In this document: positions 1 through 6,153 of the stretch, one piece after another
Layout of the letters: every line of letters starts with the position of its first letter
Numbering within the stretch: position 1 is the first letter of the stretch
Notes under the pieces: model-generated
Seen by the model: the letters and a program-made list of their open reading frames with translations, nothing else
The model's database searches: none
Told to the model about the DNA's origin: nothing
NCBI GenBank assembly: GCA_905480305.1
Contig: CAJQPV010000126.1
Span: 1 to 11,094 of the forward strand
DNA: 11,094 bases
Direction of reading: 5' to 3'
Source of the DNA: an uncultured Gammaproteobacteria bacterium
GTDB lineage: Bacteria > Pseudomonadota > Gammaproteobacteria > UBA9214
Translations under genes and position numbers: made by a program

Positions 1-20
1 TCAATGCGCTTGTCGGTCAT
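1..20 (-). CDS. possible 5' end of a divergent gene (partial)
   Basis: On the minus strand an ATG at 20-18 opens a frame reading MTDKRI before the window ends. A weak Shine-Dalgarno-like GGAAG lies five bases upstream of the ATG. Only six codons are visible, so neither a product nor coding status can be established. The case rests on the start-like context and on the roughly 200-base non-coding gap to the thioredoxin gene, which would suit a divergent promoter region. It could equally be a chance ATG. Confidence 0.3.
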
Positions 21-34
21 GGTGCTTCCAGTTT

Positions 35-49
35 CGGGCCATTGGCCCG
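35..49. repeat. short perfect inverted repeat in the divergent intergenic region
   Basis: CGGGCC and GGCCCG are separated by three bases (ATT), giving a six-base-pair GC-only hairpin. It lies just upstream of the possible minus-strand start at 20. Only three T residues follow nearby on the plus strand, so it is a poor intrinsic terminator. It might be an operator half-site pair or a leader hairpin, but no role can be assigned. The rest of 50-228 holds no gene that I can support; short frames there lack start signals and family features. Confidence 0.3.
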
Positions 50-190
50 GGCTGTTTAGGTTAGCCGGCTAGTTTACGTGAAAAATTCCTGCGGTCTGCA
101 ATACAGTGAAGAATATTCCACGGTGTCTGACGGAATTTGCCTCCCTGGGGCAAAAAAACGGCCCGAGTCACTGTTTTGGCGGAGGCAGGG

Positions 191-196
191 CATAAT
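191..196 (+). promoter_or_regulatory. possible -10 box for the thioredoxin operon
   Basis: CATAAT matches the sigma-70 -10 consensus at five of six positions and lies 33 bases before the chosen ATG at 229, which would give a leader of about 25 bases. The hexamer 17 bases upstream (168-173) is a poor -35 match, so an activator would be needed or the match is chance. This is a visual match only. Confidence 0.25.
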
Positions 197-228
197 AACA
201 GTCTGTTCCAGTGGCGAGGTGTGCGGGC

Positions 229-591
229 ATGAAGCGACAATCGTCGCGCAAACAGTGGATATACGACGTTAATGTCAGGGATTTTGATAGCCGGGTGCTG
301 GATGCTTCCCGACAGCGCCCGGTTTTGGTGGATTTCTGGGCGGAATGGTGCGCTCCCTGCCTGGTGATTGCGCCGGTTCTGGCGCAGCTGGTGGGCGAAT
401 ATGGCGGTGCACTGCAACTGGCCAAGGTGGAGGTTGATGTGGGAGAGAATATGAAACTGGCAGGACGTTACCGGGTGCGCGGTTTCCCTACCGTGATGTT
501 GTTCCGGCAGGGTGAGGAGCAGGGTCGTTTCAGTGGAGCACAGCCGGTTTCCCGGGTGCGGGACTTTATCCGCCAGCATGGCGGCATCTAG
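229..591 (+). CDS. thioredoxin-family protein
   Basis: A 120-residue single-domain thioredoxin, the usual length for the family, with no signal peptide and therefore predicted to be cytoplasmic. The redox motif WCAPC places the catalytic cysteines at residues 41 and 44, preceded by the typical VDFWAEW strand. The cis-proline is at residue 87 in GFPTVMLF. The motif has Ala where classical TrxA has Gly (WCGPC), as in some CnoX/YbbN-type and accessory thioredoxins, so I do not assign trxA. It should act as a thiol-disulfide reductase or a redox-sensitive holdase. The ATG at 229 is preferred over an in-frame GTG at 211 because GAGGT sits about eight bases before the ATG, while nothing suitable precedes the GTG. 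It is the first gene of the plus-strand group, and its 3' end overlaps the next gene by 14 bases. Confidence 0.9.
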   Translation: MKRQSSRKQWIYDVNVRDFDSRVLDASRQRPVLVDFWAEWCAPCLVIAPVLAQLVGEYGGALQLAKVEVDVGENMKLAGRYRVRGFPTVMLFRQGEEQGRFSGAQPVSRVRDFIRQHGGI

Positions 592-1552
592 TCAGCGCGT
601 GCGCAGCCAGTTACTCAATCTGCTGTGTGTCATCGCTGTATTGCCGGCCCTCGTTGATGCCCGTGCAAATGCTGCCGATCTGCCGGTGCAGCAGCCGCTG
701 TTGCAGCATATTGCACGGGTGGTCGTGGACTCGCCGTTACCGATGCGCCGCGACTTTAGCTGGTTGGCGATCACCGAGATGGCGAACATGTATGGCGAGG
801 AAGCCGAACGTGCCCGGCTTGAGAGCAGGCATACAAAACGTGCGCGTGATGCGGCGAAATGGGCAGCCTCGGTTGATAATTATGCGGCCAGAGTGCAGGC
901 CATGGCAGATGCGATCACCACGGATACGTCCATAAAAATCATTATTGGTACGGATAAAAGTATTAACCTGTACGTGGCGGGTGAGCCGGTCATTCTCACC
1001 GGGGCCTTCAGCGGCCAGCAGGATGTCTACGAGCGGCGGGTGATTGAACAGTTCTGCGTGTTGTACCTGTGTGAGCGGCTATTGGCCAAACTGGATTTAT
1101 CCACACCCGATAAAGCAGTGCTGATGCGTAAACGTACCAGCAGTGCTGCCTACTGGAGTTTCAGCCAGTATGCAGGACCCGTCTGCATGACCGCGGATGG
1201 ACTGGAATTTCAGTTCCGCGAAATGACGGATATGAATCGCAAGCGTGCTGCCTGTAACCAGATTGTCGCCGAGTTATCGACGCTGGTTGATGCACTGGCG
1301 CGCAGCAATAATCGAGGTGTGCCGGTGGACTGGGCGGGTGTGCAAATTTATCCGATTGCAGACGGCGAAGGACATCAGGTAGTGTTGAATGGCGGTGAGC
1401 ATATACGGCTGTCGTTACCCGCGCTGGCTACCAGCAAGGAGCTGTTCAGGCTGGTGCGTCCATGGCTGGCTGCCCGCGCACAGGGCGAGGATTTTCAGCT
1501 GGTGGTGCTGAATGCCTGGCGCTTGATGCAAGGCGTAGATACGGGTCCATGA
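578..1552 (+). CDS. secreted protein of unknown family with four cysteines
   Basis: I do not recognise the family. From the ATG at 578 the product is 324 residues. Its N terminus looks like a Sec signal peptide: basic residues at 7-9, a hydrophobic core at about 12-26, and ANA-type cleavage sites near residues 30-32, so the mature protein is probably periplasmic. The mature part has cysteines at 160 and 165 (FCVLYLC), 203 and 226, which could form disulfides. The sequence is otherwise mixed alpha/beta in appearance, with no transmembrane helix and no enzyme motif I can name. The start is uncertain: the frame is open further upstream inside the thioredoxin gene, and a GTG at 599 is possible, but 578 gives a complete signal peptide. 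No strong ribosome site is visible, and the 14-base overlap with the thioredoxin gene suggests translational coupling. Confidence 0.75.
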   Translation: MAASSQRVRSQLLNLLCVIAVLPALVDARANAADLPVQQPLLQHIARVVVDSPLPMRRDFSWLAITEMANMYGEEAERARLESRHTKRARDAAKWAASVDNYAARVQAMADAITTDTSIKIIIGTDKSINLYVAGEPVILTGAFSGQQDVYERRVIEQFCVLYLCERLLAKLDLSTPDKAVLMRKRTSSAAYWSFSQYAGPVCMTADGLEFQFREMTDMNRKRAACNQIVAELSTLVDALARSNNRGVPVDWAGVQIYPIADGEGHQVVLNGGEHIRLSLPALATSKELFRLVRPWLAARAQGEDFQLVVLNAWRLMQGVDTGP

Positions 1553-1581
1553 ATCACGGTTTCTGACGATAACTCTTTCAT

Positions 1582-4512
1582 ATGAATAAACCGCAAGCAA
1601 GCCGCAACTACCCGTTACATCTGACGATCAGTACATTGTTTATCACGCTGGTGCTGGTGCTGGGCGTGATACTGAGCTGGCAAAATTACAGCAAGACCTC
1701 GGAAATCATCCTGTCCTCGGCAGACAAGATGTATGACCAGGTGACGCAGGAACTGTTGCTGGATATCAAGGCCACTTACCGGCCGGTGGGCGATACGCTG
1801 GCGCTACTGGCACTGACGCCGCTGGTGGATGCCATGACACTGCCGGAGCGTCTCCGCTCGGTGCCGCTGCTCAAAGAAGTACTCCACAGTGAGCAAGCGG
1901 TTACCGGTATCCAGGCAGGTTATCCCAATGGGGATTATTTTATTGTCAGGCCACTGGCCGATGCTGCCCTGCGACAACTTTTTGAAGCACCGGCGAATGC
2001 TGCTTTTATGGCGGATCACGTGGCTACCGATGCGATCGGGGGGCGTCAGCTGATACGCATTTATTTTGATAATGCACTGGCCGAGATAGCCAGAAATGTT
2101 GCTGTGGAAACCGGCTACGATCCGCGACTGCGTGGCTGGTACACGCAGGCTGTAGAGCAAAGCGGACTGGTGCTGACAGAACCCTACCTGTTTTATTTTT
2201 TGAAAATGGCAGGGCTTACGCTGGCGAGAGAAGCCGGCGACAGCGGCGTGGTGGTCGCCTCCGATGTCACACTGGATCGGCTGTCAGAGTCTATTCGACG
2301 TTACCAGGTTACCCCGGGAACCGAGATCGTGATGTTCAGCAAGGACGGCCATGCACTGGCCTATCCCGATACCGACAGGTTGTTACAGAAATTAGACGGT
2401 GAAAATCTGGGCATGACGCGCCTGTCCGGGCTGGGCAGTCCGGTACTGTCGTTTCTCGCTACTGACCTGCAGCCGTCGGCGCAATCATTAAGCTTCGAAT
2501 TTGACAGCCGTCGCTGGGAAGGTGCTGTCCGCAAGATCAGTCGCAATGGTATTCCGGATATTTTCGTACTGATGGTATCTCCGCTGGATGAATTGCTGGC
2601 AGAGGCTATCGCGATCCGTACGCAATCCTTCCTGGTCATGGTGGTGATCATTCTGCTGACCATTCCGGTTGTCTGGTTTACTGCACAGCGCATTGCCGGG
2701 CCGCTGCGCAAGCTGTCACTGGTGGCCCGGCAGATCAGTAAATTTGATTTCAACAGTTCCACGCAGGCGCGTTCATTTGTCACGGAAGTGGATGATCTGG
2801 CGCAGATAATGGAGATGATGAAGAAGACTATCAGCCAGTTCCTGGGGCTGATTAATTCTCTCGCCAGCGAGCAGAACTTTGATGCGCTGCTGGACCGCAT
2901 CAGCCGCGAGACCATGCTGATCAGCCAGGCGGACGGTGTGCTGGTGTACCTGGTGGATGACGATGAGAATTTCCTTGAGGCCGGCACCCTCTATGACCGC
3001 AATCGCGGCAAGTTGCCGGTGACATCACTGCCGCGGTTACCGATGGATAGCGGTGAAGGTTTGGCCGCTGCGCTGGGCAGGCAGGGCAGCAGTGTCCTGC
3101 AGCTGTCTGCTGCACAGGCCGGTGAACTGGACAGCCTGCCGGAGCAGTTTGACGAGGCTGCGCTGACCCTGATTGCCTTGCCGTTGCGTAACCGGCAGGA
3201 GGAATTGATCGGTGTGCTGAGCCTGCTGTACCGGGTCGACGGGGATTCGGTTGATACGGCACAGCAAAGCGGTCATGTCGCATTCATCGAGGCGCTGTCG
3301 GGTTTTGCAGCGGTGTCACTCGAGAGCCGCCAGTTGATGATGATGCAACAGGCGTTGCTGGATGCATTTATCAAGTTGATTGCCGGCGCGATCGATGCCA
3401 AATCGCCATATACCGGCGGACACTGTACCCGTGTGCCGGCGCTGACACGGATGCTGGCGCAGGCGGCCTGCGCCAGCAATGCCGCGCCCTTCAGCGAGTT
3501 TGATCTGGACGAGAAGCAGTGGGAAGCGGTGGATATCGCCAGCTGGTTGCATGACTGCGGCAAGGTCACCACGCCCGAATACGTGGTCGACAAGGCTACC
3601 AAGCTGGAAACCATCTATGATCGCATCCATGAAATCCGTACGCGCTTTGAGGTGCTGAAGCGGGATGCGCAAATACGATACCACGAGCAACTGGCCGCCG
3701 GTGTTGATCAGCAGGCATTAAAAAACGAACTCAAGGAAACCTTGCAGCAACTGGATGATGATTTCGCGTTCGTCGCCGAGTGCAATCAGGGTGGTGAATT
3801 CATGGCGCCGGAAAAAATTGAACGCCTGCAGCAGATTGCCATGACCACCTGGATGCGTACGCTGGATGACCGTCTGGGTGTTTCGTGGGAAGAGTTGCAG
3901 CGTATGCAGCGTAGCGACGCCCGATCCCTGCCTGCACAGGAGCGCCTGCTGGATGACAAGCAAGAACACCTTATCGAACGGGCACCGCTTGACCATATGC
4001 CGGAAGACAACCCCTGGGGTTTCAGGATGGATGTGCCGGAATACAAGTACAACCGTGGCGAGCTTTACAACCTGGCGGTCAGCCGGGGAACACTGACTGA
4101 TGAGGAGCGTTACAAGATCAACGACCATATCATGCAGACTATTATGATGCTGGAGAAGCTGCCGTACCCGCGGCATTTGCGCGATGTGCCGATGATCGCC
4201 GGCTGTCATCATGAAACCATGGACGGCAAGGGTTACCCGAAGCGGCTGAGCCGTGATGACATGCCACTGACCGCACGCATGATGGCAATCGCTGATATTT
4301 TTGAGGCACTGACGGCCTCTGACCGACCTTACAAAAAGGCCAAGACGCTGAGTGAGGCGATCCGCATAATGGGATTCATGAAGAAAGACCGGCATGTTGA
4401 TCCGGCGTTGTTCGAACTGTTCCTGACCAGCGGGGTCTACATGGACTATGGACGTCAATTCCTGGAACCCGAACAGCTGGATGAGGTGGATATTGCCGAG
4501 TACCTGGATTAG
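1582..4512 (+). CDS. membrane sensor with dCache, HAMP, GAF and HD-GYP domains
   Basis: A 976-residue predicted cyclic-di-GMP phosphodiesterase of the inner membrane. Order: transmembrane helix at about 13-33, a periplasmic sensor region of about 300 residues resembling dCache, a second helix at about 350-369, a HAMP linker to about 422, a GAF-like region at about 440-590, then HD-GYP from about 594. The metal and catalytic set is complete: H614 in HCTR, H657-D658 with G660-K661, H849 in NDH, H876-H877 with DGKGYP at 881-886, and D905 and D914-R915 in the ADIFEALTASDRP stretch. H657 and H849 are about 190 residues apart, where ordinary HD-GYP domains need about 30, so roughly 150-160 residues are inserted, partly charged and coiled-coil-like. 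Periplasmic ligand binding presumably controls hydrolysis of cyclic-di-GMP. No clear ribosome site precedes the ATG, which lies 29 bases after the previous stop. Confidence 0.9.
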   Translation: MNKPQASRNYPLHLTISTLFITLVLVLGVILSWQNYSKTSEIILSSADKMYDQVTQELLLDIKATYRPVGDTLALLALTPLVDAMTLPERLRSVPLLKEVLHSEQAVTGIQAGYPNGDYFIVRPLADAALRQLFEAPANAAFMADHVATDAIGGRQLIRIYFDNALAEIARNVAVETGYDPRLRGWYTQAVEQSGLVLTEPYLFYFLKMAGLTLAREAGDSGVVVASDVTLDRLSESIRRYQVTPGTEIVMFSKDGHALAYPDTDRLLQKLDGENLGMTRLSGLGSPVLSFLATDLQPSAQSLSFEFDSRRWEGAVRKISRNGIPDIFVLMVSPLDELLAEAIAIRTQSFLVMVVIILLTIPVVWFTAQRIAGPLRKLSLVARQISKFDFNSSTQARSFVTEVDDLAQIMEMMKKTISQFLGLINSLASEQNFDALLDRISRETMLISQADGVLVYLVDDDENFLEAGTLYDRNRGKLPVTSLPRLPMDSGEGLAAALGRQGSSVLQLSAAQAGELDSLPEQFDEAALTLIALPLRNRQEELIGVLSLLYRVDGDSVDTAQQSGHVAFIEALSGFAAVSLESRQLMMMQQALLDAFIKLIAGAIDAKSPYTGGHCTRVPALTRMLAQAACASNAAPFSEFDLDEKQWEAVDIASWLHDCGKVTTPEYVVDKATKLETIYDRIHEIRTRFEVLKRDAQIRYHEQLAAGVDQQALKNELKETLQQLDDDFAFVAECNQGGEFMAPEKIERLQQIAMTTWMRTLDDRLGVSWEELQRMQRSDARSLPAQERLLDDKQEHLIERAPLDHMPEDNPWGFRMDVPEYKYNRGELYNLAVSRGTLTDEERYKINDHIMQTIMMLEKLPYPRHLRDVPMIAGCHHETMDGKGYPKRLSRDDMPLTARMMAIADIFEALTASDRPYKKAKTLSEAIRIMGFMKKDRHVDPALFELFLTSGVYMDYGRQFLEPEQLDEVDIAEYLD

Positions 4513-5233
4513 CCGCTGCCTGCTTGTTGCCCTGTTGGCAGCAGTAGCCACGTTTCCGGCGAATACCGCAGAGCGTATTCCGGTCGGTGTCTTTTCACAG
4601 GCCGGTATCGGGCAAGCATTACCGCTGAACTGGCAACCACTGACCTTTAAACGTATTGAGCGGCACACTGATTATTCGCTGGTGCAAGAGGGCGGCGCAG
4701 TGGTGGTCAAGGCCGTTAGCGCGCAGTCCGCATCCGGGCTGATACGCAAGATTTCTATTGATCCGCAACAATATCCGCATCTGCAATGGCGCTGGAAGGT
4801 GAACAATACCTTGCAGGGCGGTGATGTCAGTCGCAAAGACGGTGACGACTATCCTGCGAGGATCTACATAACTTTCGCTTTTGATCCGGACAGTGCCGGC
4901 TATTTTGAAAAACTGAAATACCAGGCTGCGCAACTGCTGTTTGGAGAAGAGGTGCCATACCGGGCGATTTCCTATATCTGGGGGAGTAACAGTACGGCGG
5001 ATACGATGGTCGCAAACCCGTATACGGATAATGTCATGATGTTCGTGCTGCAGAGCGGTGACGCGCAACTGCAGCAATGGGTGGCAGAGAAGCGCAATAT
5101 CTACGAGGATTATAAAGCGGCATTCGGGGAGGAGCCGCCGATGATAAATGCTGTGGCTATCATGACCGATACCGATAATACCGGCGAGTCGGCAGTTGCC
5201 TGGTATGGAGATATTGAATTCAGGGGAGAGTAG
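4481..5233 (+). CDS. DUF3047 family secreted protein
   Basis: About 250 residues, with an N-terminal Sec signal peptide (hydrophobic core LLVALLAAVA, likely cleavage after ANTA). The mature region carries the conserved pattern I associate with DUF3047: LQWRWKV, then KDGDDYPARIYITF, a Trp-Gly segment followed by NPYTDN, and near the end DYKAAFGEEPP, MTDTDNTGES and AWYGDIEF. The function of this family is not known. Signal and composition indicate a periplasmic or exported soluble protein. The start is ambiguous: ATG 4448, ATG 4481 and TTG 4493 share one frame, and GAGG at 4483-4486 is well placed for the TTG. I report 4481, which gives a normal signal peptide. All three choices overlap the end of the HD-GYP gene by 20-65 bases, implying coupled translation and a functional link. 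Confidence 0.85.
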   Translation: MRWILPSTWISRCLLVALLAAVATFPANTAERIPVGVFSQAGIGQALPLNWQPLTFKRIERHTDYSLVQEGGAVVVKAVSAQSASGLIRKISIDPQQYPHLQWRWKVNNTLQGGDVSRKDGDDYPARIYITFAFDPDSAGYFEKLKYQAAQLLFGEEVPYRAISYIWGSNSTADTMVANPYTDNVMMFVLQSGDAQLQQWVAEKRNIYEDYKAAFGEEPPMINAVAIMTDTDNTGESAVAWYGDIEFRGE

Positions 5234-5251
5234 AGCAGGGTGATTTTTTTA

Positions 5252-5325
5252 TCCCCGGCCTCCCGGCTTTGGCTTGCTGCGTCGCTCTGTCGCCTGCATC
5301 CCTGCAGGCGTCCCGGCGGGGACGC
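5252..5325. repeat. nested GC-rich inverted repeats at a convergent gene junction
   Basis: Between the converging stops at 5233 and 5348 is a perfect eight-base inverted repeat, CGCCTGCA (5291-5298) and TGCAGGCG (5303-5310), with a four-base loop. A second hairpin follows, GTCCC (5310-5314) with GGGAC (5319-5323). Outer arms TCCCCG (5252-5257) with CGGGGA (5317-5322), and GCGTC (5279-5283) with GACGC (5321-5325), could enclose them in alternative folds. No T-run follows on either strand, so this is not a classical intrinsic terminator, though it may stop or stabilise converging transcripts. It may also be a copy of a dispersed palindromic repeat. Confidence 0.5.
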
Positions 5326-5347
5326 GTATCAATAAGCAGCCGGTTTT

Positions 5348-5755
5348 TTATTGATCACAGACGTGGCTACTTGACGGGTCTGTGTTGCTGGCCTGATCCA
5401 TAAAAGGCATTTGTGGCATCATGCCGCGCATTTGTTCACCGCATTTCATGACTTTCTGAATATCCGGATTGTCGAGCATTTCCCGGGCGAAGCTGACGGC
5501 TTCATTCTGTGCATTATCCCGTTCGCCGCTGTTACAAAGCGCCTTGACCTTGGTCTCGACCTGGCGTGCCTGTTGTTCCAGTTGTTGCAGTTTGGACTGG
5601 TCAACACCCTGCATGCAGACCTGCATTTCCTGCGCATTTTTCATCATCTCCTGCATGTCCGCCTGGTTCATGCCAGCACCACCCATGCCCGGGTAGTTTT
5701 GTGCGAACACGCTGACAGGTAATAGCAGCGACAGGGTAATGAGTGGCCGTTTCAT
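5348..5755 (-). CDS. small secreted Met/Gln-rich protein with four cysteines
   Basis: A 135-residue protein with a clear Sec signal peptide (MKRPL, hydrophobic core at 5-16, cleavage after VFA at residue 18). The mature part opens with a Gly/Met-rich stretch, followed by mostly helical, Gln- and Met-rich sequence. Cysteines lie at 47, 74, 105 and 133, and their spacing (26, 30 and 27 residues between successive cysteines) suggests two disulfides in a small helical bundle. A Met-rich segment lies at 109-119. It is presumably periplasmic. I do not recognise a named family and give no function; metal binding through Met and Cys is possible but speculative. The start is well supported: GGAGGA lies about six bases before the ATG. 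It converges with the DUF3047 gene. Confidence 0.75.
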   Translation of the reverse strand: MKRPLITLSLLLPVSVFAQNYPGMGGAGMNQADMQEMMKNAQEMQVCMQGVDQSKLQQLEQQARQVETKVKALCNSGERDNAQNEAVSFAREMLDNPDIQKVMKCGEQMRGMMPQMPFMDQASNTDPSSSHVCDQ

Positions 5756-5819
5756 GCGATTTCCTCCATGGATGAATAGCAGAAAGTTAAATGGTGCGCC
5801 GCTTATGAGCAGATGGCAA

Positions 5820-5860
5820 CTGCAATATATACATTGCAGGAGCGGACTTCATCCGCTCCT
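5820..5860. repeat. two adjacent hairpins, REP-like palindrome
   Basis: A seven-base inverted repeat, CTGCAAT (5820-5826) with ATTGCAG (5833-5839), abuts a perfect nine-base one, AGGAGCGGA (5838-5846) with TCCGCTCCT (5852-5860), with a five-base loop. The AGGAGCGG arm resembles the arms of repetitive extragenic palindromes common in Pseudomonas and other gammaproteobacteria; that resemblance is from memory. The second hairpin reaches into the stop codon (5861-5859) of the small membrane protein gene, so on the minus strand it may end or protect that transcript, although no T-run follows. The surrounding 5756-5819 holds the leader of the secreted-protein gene with no convincing promoter. Confidence 0.55.
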
Positions 5861-6068
5861 ATAAGATAGTGAGTACATAGATAATATAGATGATGCTGGA
5901 AATGGACAGTCCGCTGCCCCAGATCGCCATCCAGTAGTGCTTGCTACGTATGCCGGCGAAGCAAAAACCGATGCCAATGAAAAAGCTGAGTACAGCAATC
6001 GCCAGGAACGAGCCCTGGTCGATGGCAGGTCCTAGTTGCTCAGGGTTGTCGCCAATTCGGTAACGCAT
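5859..6068 (-). CDS. small two-helix membrane protein
   Basis: A 69-residue hypothetical protein with two predicted transmembrane helices (about 20-40 and 45-68) joined by a short loop, RSKHYW. The first 18 residues are polar and include DNPEQ. Both termini are probably on the same side of the inner membrane. No named family recognised. The coding reading is supported by the clean two-helix pattern and by the stop just after the second helix. The ribosome site before the ATG is weak. The ATG is only about 26 bases downstream of the bidirectional terminator, so it needs either a very compact promoter of its own or read-through from the hdrB side. A TATAAC sequence at 6094-6089 (minus strand) could be a -10 box, but the matching -35 position falls inside the terminator stem. 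Confidence 0.65.
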   Translation of the reverse strand: MRYRIGDNPEQLGPAIDQGSFLAIAVLSFFIGIGFCFAGIRSKHYWMAIWGSGLSISSIIYIIYVLTIL

Positions 6069-6093
6069 ATTTTCTGTATCAAGGTTCAGTTAT

Positions 6094-6123
6094 AAAAAAA
6101 GCCCCTCACTGAGGGGCTTTTTT
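6094..6123 (-). terminator. bidirectional intrinsic terminator after hdrB
   Basis: A perfect seven-base-pair GC-rich stem, GCCCCTC (6101-6107) with GAGGGGC (6111-6117), has a three-base loop and is flanked by seven A residues on the left and six T residues on the right. On the minus strand the A-run reads as a U-tract, so it terminates the qmo/hdr transcript about 30 bases after the hdrB stop. It should also work for any plus-strand transcript entering from the left. Confidence 0.93.
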
Positions 6124-6153
6124 CGGGTCGGGGTGTATGGCACCTGTCCTGTG

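Noticed and set aside
139-157. GC-rich hairpin followed by seven A residues, considered as a terminator
   Set aside because: On the plus strand the run is A, not T. On the minus strand the T-run would precede the weak five-base-pair stem, which includes a G-T pair. Neither orientation fits an intrinsic terminator.
512-577. Upstream extension of the 578-1552 gene to an ATG at 512
   Set aside because: It would overlap the thioredoxin coding sequence by 80 bases and bury the signal peptide behind 22 extra residues; 578 gives a normal exported N terminus.
2361-2987. Open frame of 208 codons on the minus strand opposite the sensor gene
   Set aside because: It is Ser/Arg-rich with no coherent fold pattern and overlaps the second membrane helix and HAMP/GAF coding region on the other strand.
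3718-4668. Long open frame of 316 codons on the minus strand opposite the HD-GYP gene
   Set aside because: It lies antisense to the conserved HD-GYP catalytic motifs and has no recognisable domain, signal or ribosome site. Long antisense frames are expected opposite GC-biased codons.
5241-5250. T-run after the DUF3047 stop, considered as a terminator tail
   Set aside because: No stem-loop precedes the run; the sequence before it is purine-rich and cannot pair.
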